Made by a program: the position numbers and the translations under genes | Assembly (NCBI GenBank): GCA_003646505.1 | Contig: QMKT01000057.1 | Location: forward strand, 1 to 9,676 | DNA from: Campylobacterota bacterium | GTDB lineage: Bacteria > Campylobacterota > Campylobacteria > Campylobacterales > Sulfurovaceae | Direction of reading: 5' to 3' | DNA length: 9,676 bases | Shown: positions 1 through 6,210 of the stretch, one piece after another | Position numbering within the stretch: position 1 is the first letter of the stretch | Layout of the letters: every line of letters starts with the position of its first letter | Notes under the pieces: generated by a model | The model's database searches: none | The model's input: the letters and a program-made list of their open reading frames with translations, nothing else | Told to the model about the DNA's origin: nothing

Positions 1-52
1 TCTCTTCACAAAATTTCTTGTATTCTGCAATGTTGTTTACAAATTTACCCAT
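1..52 (-). CDS. 5' end of an unidentified minus-strand gene (partial)
   Basis: An ATG at 52-50 on the minus strand is preceded, after 5 bases, by a strong Shine-Dalgarno AGGAGA (63-58) and further up by a good -10 box. The reading frame stays open to the window edge. The visible 17 residues read MGKFVNNIAEYKKFCEE. That is too little to name a family, and I see no signal peptide or membrane segment. It lies downstream of the histidinol-phosphatase gene on the same strand, 72 bases away, with its own apparent promoter between them. I am fairly sure it is a real gene start; the product is unknown. Confidence 0.6.
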   Translation of the reverse strand, partial: MGKFVNNIAEYKKFCEE

Positions 53-80
53 GTAATTCTCCTAAAATTTAATTTTATCC

Positions 81-90
81 TATAATTATA
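81..90 (-). promoter_or_regulatory. Probable -10 region of the left-edge minus-strand gene
   Basis: Read on the minus strand this is TATAATTATA, a full match to the housekeeping -10 consensus. It lies about 29 bases upstream of the ATG, with the Shine-Dalgarno between them. No -35 box is evident and the upstream DNA is AT-rich, as is usual for Campylobacterota sigma-70 promoters. The element is self-complementary, so it could also fire rightward, but no plus-strand gene follows closely. Confidence 0.5.
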
Positions 91-124
91 GCCATTTAAA
101 AATTAGGTGTATCAGCGTTTGTGC

Positions 125-904
125 CTAAAAAGTAATCAATTCTTTATCACGCCCTTGAAAAGTAACAGCTCTTGTGTATCCTATCTCTTTTGCCATCTTT
201 GTAGTTTGCTCATAAGCAAAGCCTACTTGCTCTACAGCATGGGCATCAGAGGAAAAAGTAATAGGGATATCAAGTTCATAGGCCACTTCAAGAAGTGATC
301 TGGAAGGGTATATCTCTCCTATAGGTTTACGAAGGCCTGCTGCATTGAGTTCTAAGACCATATTAGATCTTTTGATGGCCTGTAACGCTTTTTTTGCAAG
401 GATCCGTGTATCTTGTTTTGGCATAAATTTAAATACTTTTATCAAGTCTAAATGTCCGACGATGTCAAACTTTCCAGACTTAGCCATGGCTTCTGTAGCT
501 TCAAAGTAGGCTTTCCATATTTCATCAATGTCTTTGTTTTTCCAGTCTGCAAGAAATTCAGGGTTGTCAAAACTCCATTTATCTATGAAGTGTACAGAGC
601 CTATAAGGTAGTCCACATCTGCATTCAGTACTCTATCATCCATATGTCCGGGTAGCCAGTCCACTTCATAGCCTAGAAGGATAGTGATATCATTTTTATA
701 TTTTTCTTTAGCCTTTAGCACATCATCTCTATAGGCATCCATTTCTTCAAATGCAAGACGGTAATCAGGGTCAAAATCCATAGGTGCATGTTCGGAAAAC
801 CCGTAAATATCTATACCCAGTTCTATGGCTCTTTGGATGTACTCATCAACAGTACCTTCCGCATGATTACACCGTATGGTATGGTTATGTAAATCTATTC
901 TCAT
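125..904 (-). CDS. hisJ: PHP-family histidinol-phosphatase (HisJ/HisK type)
   Basis: A 259-residue PHP-domain phosphoesterase, most likely cleaving L-histidinol phosphate to histidinol, the penultimate stage of histidine synthesis, in the cytoplasm. The PHP metal ligands are visible along the chain: H6-x-H8 in DLHNHT, H14, E38-H39 in GFSEHAPM, E80 in GYEVDW, H105 in GSVHF, H151-x-D153 in GHLDL, and D220-x-H222 in SSDAH. The GFSEHAPM and NAAGLRKP (187-194) stretches are typical of the HisJ branch rather than the polymerase-associated PHP domains. Length fits the family (about 250-280). The start is an ATG with only a weak AAAGAA ribosome site. It stands alone, divergent from the HD-GYP-like gene, with no other his gene in view. 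Family assignment is firm; the exact substrate is inferred, since related PHP proteins can act on other phosphomonoesters. Confidence 0.85.
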   Translation of the reverse strand: MRIDLHNHTIRCNHAEGTVDEYIQRAIELGIDIYGFSEHAPMDFDPDYRLAFEEMDAYRDDVLKAKEKYKNDITILLGYEVDWLPGHMDDRVLNADVDYLIGSVHFIDKWSFDNPEFLADWKNKDIDEIWKAYFEATEAMAKSGKFDIVGHLDLIKVFKFMPKQDTRILAKKALQAIKRSNMVLELNAAGLRKPIGEIYPSRSLLEVAYELDIPITFSSDAHAVEQVGFAYEQTTKMAKEIGYTRAVTFQGRDKELITF

Positions 905-924
905 TTAAAATTCTTTTTTGTCAT

Positions 925-930
925 AGTTTA
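925..930 (-). promoter_or_regulatory. Possible -10 box of the histidinol-phosphatase gene
   Basis: On the minus strand the box reads TAAACT and is preceded by TG plus one base, an extended -10 arrangement. It lies about 20 bases upstream of the ATG, giving a very short leader. No -35 box is recognisable. The tandem TGACATTTTT repeats lie immediately upstream (941-961), where a regulator could act on this promoter. This is a single-site reading and is tentative. Confidence 0.3.
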
Positions 931-940
931 GCATAAAAGC

Positions 941-961
941 TGACATTTTTTTGACATTTTT
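941..961. repeat. Tandem TGACATTTTT repeat, 11-bp period
   Basis: TGACATTTTT occurs at 941-950 and again at 952-961, separated by one T. The two copies are therefore offset by 11 bp, about one helical turn, and present the same DNA face. The pair lies between two divergently transcribed genes, close to promoter-like boxes on both strands. It could be an operator for a protein binding two adjacent sites. It could also be chance in T-rich DNA. Confidence 0.4.
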
Positions 962-989
962 ATTTTATACTTGTTTTAGAAAATGATTT

Positions 990-1023
990 GAGAGATATTT
1001 TTTAAATCGCATCTCTCTTTTTT
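990..1023 (+). terminator. Terminator-like hairpin in the leader region of the HD-GYP-like gene
   Basis: GAGAGAT (990-996) pairs with ATCTCTC (1011-1017). The interior forms a further AT-only 4-bp stem (997-1000 with 1004-1007), with three unpaired bases CGC at 1008-1010. A run of six T follows directly (1018-1023). This is the shape of an intrinsic terminator on the plus strand, but no plus-strand gene ends here. It sits between two -10 candidates (966-971 and 1025-1030), so it may end a very short transcript or act as an attenuator. Confidence 0.4.
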
Positions 1024-1024
1024 C

Positions 1025-1030
1025 TACAAT
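1025..1030 (+). promoter_or_regulatory. Probable -10 box of the HD-GYP-like gene
   Basis: TACAAT lies 25 bases before the ATG at 1056, with the Shine-Dalgarno AGGAGA (1043-1048) in between, so transcription would begin just upstream of the ribosome site. The upstream DNA is T-rich with no -35 match. A second candidate, TATACT at 966-971, would transcribe through the hairpin at 990-1023. The nearer box is preferred because it avoids that hairpin. Confidence 0.4.
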
Positions 1031-1055
1031 TTATTTTACAATAGGAGATACTCAT

Positions 1056-1742
1056 ATGACAAAGTCTATGGATACTAATACAGTAGAGATTTTTAAAATG
1101 GAACATAAAAAATCTCTTGAAATGAAGATATCTCAATTACGTGACACGATCTTGGAAGATGATATTATTCTTGAAAGAGAGATGATAAAGATGTTTGCAG
1201 AGTCTCTTGTCGCACATGGTAAACCCAAAAGTAAAATAGCACAGATAAGTAGAGCATTGGGTGAGTTGCTAGGACTTAATGTTAGATATTGTAATAGATT
1301 GGAAGAGGCTGCAAAAATTTATGACATAGGCAATGTGATGATCTGTAAAGAGATATACGCTAAAGAAGAAAAATTAAGTTTTGAAGAGTTTAAAGTGGTT
1401 AAGAACCATACGGTCATTGGGCACTTTATTTTGAAAGCACAAGGTTTACCTATCACAGATCTTGCATCTGTTATTTCTCTAGAACATCATGAATGGTGGG
1501 ATGGTGGAGGGTATCCTTCGCAAAAAAAATCTTATGACATCAGTATAGCTTCGGGTATAGTGGCAGTGGCAGATACTGTAGGTGCACTCTTTAGAAAAAG
1601 ACCAGGCAGAGAGGCATGGGAATATAAAAAAATTGTAGAATATATTAGAAGTAGATCCGGTATACAATTTAATCCAAAAGTGGTAGATGCACTTGTTTCT
1701 AATAAAGAGATAATATCTAAAATCTTGCATGCAAAGATTTAA
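1056..1742 (+). CDS. HD-GYP-like protein with degenerate metal site
   Basis: A 228-residue soluble protein with an HD-GYP-like fold. HD-GYP proteins normally hydrolyse cyclic di-GMP. Matching parts are AAKIYDIGNVMI (85-96), NH at 117-118, HHEWWDGGGYP (144-154), VAD (171-173) and RP (182-183). The core is altered: the HD dyad reads Y89-D90, the lysine after IG is N93, and the region where HSxRV is expected reads KPKSKIA with no histidine. H118, H144, H145 and D173 remain. The GYP signature is intact. Residues 1-50 are helical-looking and match no domain I know. A good Shine-Dalgarno AGGAGA seven bases before the ATG fixes the start. It appears monocistronic. I infer a catalytically impaired or sensor-type HD-GYP protein; it may bind rather than cleave a nucleotide. 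Family is secure, activity is not. Confidence 0.75.
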   Translation: MTKSMDTNTVEIFKMEHKKSLEMKISQLRDTILEDDIILEREMIKMFAESLVAHGKPKSKIAQISRALGELLGLNVRYCNRLEEAAKIYDIGNVMICKEIYAKEEKLSFEEFKVVKNHTVIGHFILKAQGLPITDLASVISLEHHEWWDGGGYPSQKKSYDISIASGIVAVADTVGALFRKRPGREAWEYKKIVEYIRSRSGIQFNPKVVDALVSNKEIISKILHAKI

Positions 1743-1812
1743 TATATGATAACCAGATAGCATGATCCCTCTTTATAAGTTTAAAAAAAACTATTTTTTA
1801 CCACTAATAGGA

Positions 1813-1818
1813 TAAAAT
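1813..1818 (+). promoter_or_regulatory. Possible -10 box of the U32-purE-glyQ operon
   Basis: TAAAAT within AGGATAAAATAA lies about 40 bases upstream of the U32 ATG, downstream of a T-rich stretch (1794-1799). A near-identical AGGATAAAATTA lies on the minus strand at 69-80, just downstream of the -10 of the left-edge gene, so the motif may instead be a recurring early-leader sequence. The region 1743-1857 shows no convincing terminator for the preceding gene. Confidence 0.3.
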
Positions 1819-1857
1819 AAGAGCAAAATTAATCCTCTTTAATATCCTAGGAACAAG

Positions 1858-3198
1858 ATGACAGATCAAAACAAAGTAGAACTTTTAGCACCAGCAGGTA
1901 ATTTGGAGAAGATGAAAATCGCTCTAAATTATGGTGCTGACGCAGTATACGGGGGTACAAGTACTTTTTCTCTGCGTATACGTTCTGGTAAAGAGTTTGA
2001 CATGGAATCCTATGCGGCAGGTATAACGTATGCGCATGAACGTGGTAAAAAAGTCTACTCTACGGTCAATTCATTTCCTTTTAATTCACAAATGAAACTC
2101 TATGAAAACCATATTTCGAAAATTGCAGAACTCAAACCTGATGCGCTTATTGTCTCTTCTCCGGGTGTTGTGAAGATCGCAGCAAAGATCGCACCTGATA
2201 TTCCCATACATCTTTCCACTCAAGCCAATGTAATGAATGCCATGGATGCCGAGGTTTATTATGACTTAGGTGTAAAACGGATCATCGTGGCACGTGAGAT
2301 AAGTCTGAAAGATTGTGAAGCGATCAAAAATCATATTCCAGATTTGGAATTGGAGATATTTGTGCATGGTTCCATGTGTTTTGCTTACTCGGGGCGTTGT
2401 CTTATCTCTTCATTGCAAACGGGACGTGTACCTAACCGTGGATCTTGTGCGAATGATTGCAGGTTCCCTTATGAGATCTATGCGCATAACCCTGAGTCTG
2501 GAACTACTTTTAGACTGGATGAAGAAGAGGGTATTGGTACTTACATAATGAATGCCAAAGATATGAATATGGCATCTCATGTAGATGAAATCATGAAATC
2601 AGGTGTCATAGATTCTTTAAAGATAGAAGGACGTACTAAATCCCCATACTATGCGGGAGTAGTTACCAAAGCATATCGTCATGCGATAGATGACTATTAT
2701 GCAAATGACTTCGATGAAAAACGTTACCAAAGAGAGTTAGGTACTACACAAAACCGTGGATTTACTGATGCATATTTGCTTTCACGACCATTTGATAGAA
2801 ATGACACTGAGTCAAATGAGTTCTCAATTCAATATGGTACCCATCAAGTTGCAGGACTTGTAAGTGAAAATGGTCTTACATGGAAGTGTAAAGACAAGAC
2901 TTGTTTGGGTGATGCAGTAGAGATTGTACTTCCCGTAGGACTTACAGTTGATCTGGTAGATAATGACATTGGAAAGATAGATGAGATAGCAGGACAGTAT
3001 TGGCTCATTTTTAAAAAACTTACAACGAAAGACGGTAAAGAGTTAGAATGTGTACATAGTGGTAATGTGAATGATATAGTGTTACCTACAAAACTGCCAG
3101 GGTATACCATCTTAAGACGCAAGATTGCAGAAGCATTGGAAAAAAAAGGACTTACGGAAGACTCTACTCCCGTAAAGTTAGAGCAAAAAATACAATAA
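1858..3198 (+). CDS. trhP: U32-family protein, probable tRNA uridine hydroxylase (TrhP/YegQ-like)
   Basis: A 446-residue member of the family once called peptidase U32. The YegQ/TrhP branch is known to take part in prephenate-dependent 5-hydroxylation of uridine 34 in some tRNAs. The N-terminal ELLAPAGNLEKMKIAL (8-23) and YGADAVYGG (25-33) segments are typical. The U32 signature lies at 166-184 (E166, G171, C174, G179, C181, S184) and is followed by C197 and C201. Related U32 proteins hold an iron-sulfur cluster on conserved cysteines, and these are the candidates here. The length matches E. coli YegQ (about 450) rather than the shorter UbiU/UbiV or the longer RlhA. The ATG follows AGGAAC closely. 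purE starts 20 bases after its stop, so the two are probably co-transcribed. Family is certain; the TrhP branch is inferred from length and lack of the RlhA C-terminal extension. Confidence 0.8.
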   Translation: MTDQNKVELLAPAGNLEKMKIALNYGADAVYGGTSTFSLRIRSGKEFDMESYAAGITYAHERGKKVYSTVNSFPFNSQMKLYENHISKIAELKPDALIVSSPGVVKIAAKIAPDIPIHLSTQANVMNAMDAEVYYDLGVKRIIVAREISLKDCEAIKNHIPDLELEIFVHGSMCFAYSGRCLISSLQTGRVPNRGSCANDCRFPYEIYAHNPESGTTFRLDEEEGIGTYIMNAKDMNMASHVDEIMKSGVIDSLKIEGRTKSPYYAGVVTKAYRHAIDDYYANDFDEKRYQRELGTTQNRGFTDAYLLSRPFDRNDTESNEFSIQYGTHQVAGLVSENGLTWKCKDKTCLGDAVEIVLPVGLTVDLVDNDIGKIDEIAGQYWLIFKKLTTKDGKELECVHSGNVNDIVLPTKLPGYTILRRKIAEALEKKGLTEDSTPVKLEQKIQ

Positions 3199-3218
3199 AA
3201 CACAAAGGAAATAAAATA

Positions 3219-3713
3219 ATGAAATTCGTATCAATCGTAATGGGAAGCAAAAGTGACTACAGTATTATGTCGGAATGTGCAGATACACTTAAAAAATTTG
3301 GTGTAGCATATGAACTTATCATCTCTTCAGCACATAGAAGTCCAGAGAGAACAAAAACATATATGAAAGAGGCAGAAGCTAAAGGCGCACAAGTGTTCAT
3401 CGCAGCAGCAGGTATGGCAGCACACCTTGCAGGTGCATTAGCAGCAAGCACAACGAAACCTATTTTGGGTGTACCTATGGAGTCTGGACCACTTAAAGGA
3501 GAGGATGCTCTTTTAAGTACCGTGATGATGCCAGCAGGTATGCCGGTTGGAACTTTAGCTATTGGTAAGGCAGGGGCAGTTAATGCTGCATATCTAGCTA
3601 TTCAAATCATGGCACTTCAGGATGATGAACTTAAAGTGAAACTCCAAGAAGATAGAATTTCAAAAGCAAAAAAAGTTGAGCTTGACTCTTCTGAAATAGA
3701 AACAATACTTTAA
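3219..3713 (+). CDS. purE: PurE, N5-carboxyaminoimidazole ribonucleotide mutase
   Basis: A 164-residue class I PurE, the cytoplasmic enzyme that moves the carboxylate of N5-CAIR to give CAIR in de novo purine synthesis. Visible signatures are MGSKSD (8-13), the catalytic-histidine motif SAHRSP (37-42, H39), AGMAAHLAG (64-72), PILGVPMESG (81-90) and MPAGMPVGTLAIGKAGAVNAA (104-124). It is full length for the family. AAAGGAAA seven bases before the ATG is a strong ribosome site. It is sandwiched between the U32 gene and glyQ with short gaps. No purK is in the window, so the partner that makes N5-CAIR must be encoded elsewhere. Confidence 0.95.
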   Translation: MKFVSIVMGSKSDYSIMSECADTLKKFGVAYELIISSAHRSPERTKTYMKEAEAKGAQVFIAAAGMAAHLAGALAASTTKPILGVPMESGPLKGEDALLSTVMMPAGMPVGTLAIGKAGAVNAAYLAIQIMALQDDELKVKLQEDRISKAKKVELDSSEIETIL

Positions 3714-3729
3714 TATAAAGAATATATAA

Positions 3730-4623
3730 ATGAATAAAGATGCAATAACATTTAGTACGATGCTACTAAAGCTTCAGCAGTATTGGGCAGATCAAGGGTG
3801 TAACATTGTGCAACCCTATGATATCCCTTCAGGGGCAGGGACATTTCACCCTGCAACACTACTAAGAAGCCTTGACTCTAAGCCCTGGTCTGCTGCCTAT
3901 GTAGCACCTTCGCGTCGTCCTACCGATGGGCGTTATGGAGAGAATCCTAACCGTTTGGGAGCATATTATCAGTTTCAAGCACTGATTAAACCTAGTCCTG
4001 ACAATATCCAAGAGATTTATTTAAAGTCGCTTGAGTATTTAGGCTTGAACCTGCAAGAGCATGATATCCGCTTTGTAGAAGACAATTGGGAGTCTCCTAC
4101 ACTTGGTGCATGGGGTCTTGGTTGGGAAGTATGGCTTGATGGAATGGAAGTGACACAGTTTACTTACTTTCAACAAGTAGGAGGCATTGCTTGTGATCCT
4201 GTGGCTATAGAGATTACTTATGGTACAGAGAGACTTGCTATGTACTTGCAAGGTGTAGACTCAGTCTATGACCTTGTATGGAATAAAATGGGTGATACCA
4301 TTACTACTTATGGTGATGTACATAAAGAGACAGAGTATGAGTTCTCTAAGTACCATTTTGAAGTAGCCAATGTTGAGAATTTGTTCCAACATTTTGAAGA
4401 TGCTTCAAATGAGTGTAAAGTCTGTTTGGATGCAGGGCTTCCATTACCTGCGTATGATCAGTGTATGGTGGCTTCTCATGCATTCAACGTACTTGATGCG
4501 AGAAAGGCTATCTCTCAGGCGCAGAGACAGAACTATATTTTGAAGGTGAGAGAGCTTTCTATTGGCTGTGCTCAGCTTTATAAGGCTCAGGAAGAAGAGA
4601 GAAATAAAAGGGTTACTGGATAA
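3730..4623 (+). CDS. glyQ: Glycyl-tRNA synthetase alpha subunit
   Basis: A 297-residue alpha chain of the bacterial alpha2-beta2 glycyl-tRNA synthetase, which attaches glycine to tRNA-Gly; the alpha chain carries the catalytic core. Near-invariant stretches include [14 protein letters not shown] (35-48), the class II motif-2 region [14 protein letters not shown] (62-75), [13 protein letters not shown] (162-174, motif 3) and [21 protein letters not shown] (249-269). Length is as expected. The ATG has only a weak AAAG upstream, and purE ends 16 bases earlier, so translation may lean on coupling. The beta subunit gene glyS does not follow; unlinked glyQ and glyS are, as I recall, normal in Campylobacterota. 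The stop codon overlaps the first base of the terminator hairpin. Confidence 0.97.
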   Translation: MNKDAITFSTMLLKLQQYWADQGCNIVQPYDIPSGAGTFHPATLLRSLDSKPWSAAYVAPSRRPTDGRYGENPNRLGAYYQFQALIKPSPDNIQEIYLKSLEYLGLNLQEHDIRFVEDNWESPTLGAWGLGWEVWLDGMEVTQFTYFQQVGGIACDPVAIEITYGTERLAMYLQGVDSVYDLVWNKMGDTITTYGDVHKETEYEFSKYHFEVANVENLFQHFEDASNECKVCLDAGLPLPAYDQCMVASHAFNVLDARKAISQAQRQNYILKVRELSIGCAQLYKAQEEERNKRVTG

Positions 4624-4658
4624 CGTGTAGGTGGGTTTACCCATCCTGCACGTTTTTT
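4623..4658 (+). terminator. Intrinsic terminator of the U32-purE-glyQ operon
   Basis: A long hairpin follows the glyQ stop. ACGTGTAGG (4623-4631) pairs with CCTGCACGT (4645-4653), with one G-U pair. TGGG pairs with CCCA around a TTTA loop, with a single bulged T at 4644, and a run of six T follows (4653-4658). About 13 paired positions plus the T tract make it convincing. Its inner part resembles the repeat at 6211-6274. The next gene starts only 25 bases beyond the T tract, with no clear promoter in between, so some read-through is likely. Confidence 0.8.
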
Positions 4659-4683
4659 ATTGCATGAGTATGTAGGATACAAT

Positions 4684-5412
4684 ATGAAATTACAAGAAAT
4701 ATACGATTTTTTAGACAAAGTCAGTCCTTTTGAACTTCAAGAAAAATGGGATAACTCTGGATTGATCGTGGGAGATATGTCACGTGAAGTATCGCAGATC
4801 GTTGTCTCTTTGGATGTAGATTCTGAGATGATAGAACAGGCAAAAGAGGGGACTCTTTTTGTGGTACATCATCCGCTTATTTTTGGCAAAATGACACAAC
4901 TTGATTTTGCAAAATATCCTTCAAACCTGATAGAAAAAATGATACTCAAAAAGCAGTCACTTGTAGCACTTCATACAAACTTTGATCAAACACATCTGAA
5001 TCAATATGTGTTTGAAAAAGTGTTAGGTTTTAAACTTGAATCACAAGACCCTTTTGTTTGTACAGCCAAAGGCAAGTGGAACTACAAAGAACTTTTGAAC
5101 CTTTTGAAAGAAAAATTGAATTTGCCGACATTAAAAGTTATAGGTAAAAAAGAGACCATTACTTCCATCTCTTTGACGACAGGTGCAGGAGCGTCATTGA
5201 TGGATGAGGTAGGAGCAGACTGTTTTTTAACAGGCGATATCAAGTACCATGATGCGATGAAAGCGATGAGTGAGAATTTGATGATGGTGGACATCGGACA
5301 CTATGAGTCTGAGAAGTTTTTTGCAGAGATAATAATGGATGAATTGAAAGTTTTACCTATTTTAGCTATAATTGCGAATTCTAAAAACCCATTTTATACT
5401 GAAACGTACTAA
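4684..5412 (+). CDS. Nif3/DUF34-family metal-binding protein
   Basis: A 242-residue Nif3-like (YbgI/YqfO, DUF34) protein. The family forms ring-shaped oligomers with a two-metal centre, and many members have been annotated as GTP cyclohydrolase I type 2 without a settled function. Conserved parts are KWDNSGL (21-27), the metal motif HHP (62-64), H97-T98-N99-F100-D101, GAGAS (167-171), TGDIKYHDA (183-191) and GHYESE (205-210). The set is complete. I chose the ATG at 4684 over the in-frame ATG at 4660. It has AGGAT six bases upstream and gives the family-like MKLQEIYDFL start, and the earlier one lies just past the terminator T run with no ribosome site. It follows glyQ and precedes the zinc-ribbon gene. 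The biochemical role is unknown. Confidence 0.9.
   Translation: MKLQEIYDFLDKVSPFELQEKWDNSGLIVGDMSREVSQIVVSLDVDSEMIEQAKEGTLFVVHHPLIFGKMTQLDFAKYPSNLIEKMILKKQSLVALHTNFDQTHLNQYVFEKVLGFKLESQDPFVCTAKGKWNYKELLNLLKEKLNLPTLKVIGKKETITSISLTTGAGASLMDEVGADCFLTGDIKYHDAMKAMSENLMMVDIGHYESEKFFAEIIMDELKVLPILAIIANSKNPFYTETY
5367..5372 (+). promoter_or_regulatory. Probable promoter -10 inside the 3' end of the Nif3-like gene
   Basis: GCTATAATTGCG at 5365-5376 contains an exact TATAAT with a T-rich upstream stretch, the form I associate with Campylobacterota housekeeping promoters. It would start transcription about 110 bases before the TTG of the zinc-ribbon gene. It could drive the zinc-ribbon/waaA/pseudouridine-synthase group independently of the glyQ operon and its terminator. 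It encodes LAIIA of the Nif3-like protein, so coding constraint could also explain it. Confidence 0.5.
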
Positions 5413-5426
5413 AATTGGTTATTAAA

Positions 5427-5451
5427 CTCTGCAGAGACACTCAAAAAGTGT
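5427..5451 (+). other. Palindrome and small hairpin in the leader of the zinc-ribbon gene
   Basis: The 76-base gap between the Nif3-like stop and the zinc-ribbon start holds a perfect 10-base palindrome, CTCTGCAGAG (5427-5436). It is followed at once by a 5-bp hairpin, ACACT (5437-5441) with AGTGT (5447-5451) around CAAAA. No T tract follows, so this is not a standard terminator. It would lie in the leader RNA if transcription begins near 5380. Function is unknown and it may be incidental. Confidence 0.3.
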
Positions 5452-5488
5452 ACTACAGAAACACCCTTAAACTCCAAAAGGACAGAGA

Positions 5489-6208
5489 TTGAACAAACAC
5501 TTAAATGAGCTTATAGAGCTTTCAAAAAATGACCAAGCCATTGACAGCTATACACCACAATTAGAAGCTGCAGATAAAAAAGTAGCAAGAATACAAAAAA
5601 AGATCGATGCTGCACAAGGTGAACTTGATACATTAAATGCAGACATAGCTGAAAATGAAGAAAGAGTTAAAACATTTGATGAGCAATTGGCATTACTCAA
5701 TGAACAACTCACTTTAAATGCTGCAAAGTCTAAAGATATTACTACAGAAAAAGAGATGAAAGCACTCTCTTTGGAAGAAGATATTGCAAAAGAGAAAATG
5801 ACTTTTGCCAATGAAGAGATTGAAAGACTTCAGGGTATCAATGAAACTAAAAAAGCACTTTTAGATGAAGCAAGCGAAAAAGTAACGGCACTTTCAGGAG
5901 AATTTACTGAGATCAATGATGCTGCAACTGTAGAAAGAACAGCAATTGAAAAAAGTAAAAGTGAACTTTTTGTAAAAAGAGAAAAACTCAGTAGAAATAT
6001 TGAACAAAAAGTACTTGAATTTTATGAAAAGATCCGTATTTGGGCTGGTAATACAGCGGTTGTACCTGTTAAAAAACAGGCATGTTACGGATGTTATATG
6101 AAACTTAATGACAAAACGTACTCAGAAGTGATCAAAGCAGACGAAATCAGTAACTGCCCTCACTGTGGAAGAATACTTTACATTGAGCCTGTAACAGCGG
6201 AAGCGTAA
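5489..6208 (+). CDS. Coiled-coil zinc-ribbon protein (HP0958/FlgZ-like, zf-RING_7)
   Basis: A 239-residue protein with a long charged helical region (about 1-180, rich in Glu, Lys, Ala and Leu with heptad-like spacing, likely an antiparallel coiled coil). A C-terminal zinc ribbon has C199-x2-C202 and C223-x2-C226. This layout matches the family of Helicobacter pylori HP0958, reported there to stabilise RpoN and act on flagellin mRNA; other members lack a known role. The start is TTG at 5489, supported by AAGGA (5478-5482) six bases upstream. The next in-frame Met codons lie far inside the coiled coil. It sits between the Nif3-like gene and waaA, as in Campylobacter as I recall. Family is well supported. 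A flagellar role is not shown, as no flagellar gene is in view. Confidence 0.85.
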   Translation: MNKHLNELIELSKNDQAIDSYTPQLEAADKKVARIQKKIDAAQGELDTLNADIAENEERVKTFDEQLALLNEQLTLNAAKSKDITTEKEMKALSLEEDIAKEKMTFANEEIERLQGINETKKALLDEASEKVTALSGEFTEINDAATVERTAIEKSKSELFVKREKLSRNIEQKVLEFYEKIRIWAGNTAVVPVKKQACYGCYMKLNDKTYSEVIKADEISNCPHCGRILYIEPVTAEA

Positions 6209-6210
6209 TT

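Noticed and set aside
951..971. TTGACA followed by TATACT as a classical sigma-70 promoter
   Set aside because: The spacer is only 9 bases against the usual 16-18, and the other TGACA copy gives about 20. The TTGACA belongs to the tandem repeat.
1479..1763. Minus-strand reading frame of 94 codons opposite the HD-GYP-like gene
   Set aside because: It is the complement of a clearly recognisable conserved protein, with no ribosome site and an atypical Cys/Tyr/His/Ser-rich product.
1782..1800. TAAAAAA and TTTTTTA stem after the HD-GYP-like gene as a terminator
   Set aside because: The stem is entirely A-T with a five-base loop and no separate T tract, too weak to call.
4660..4683. Earlier in-frame ATG for the Nif3-like protein
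   Set aside because: It lies directly after the terminator T run with no Shine-Dalgarno. The ATG at 4684 has AGGAT and matches the usual family start.
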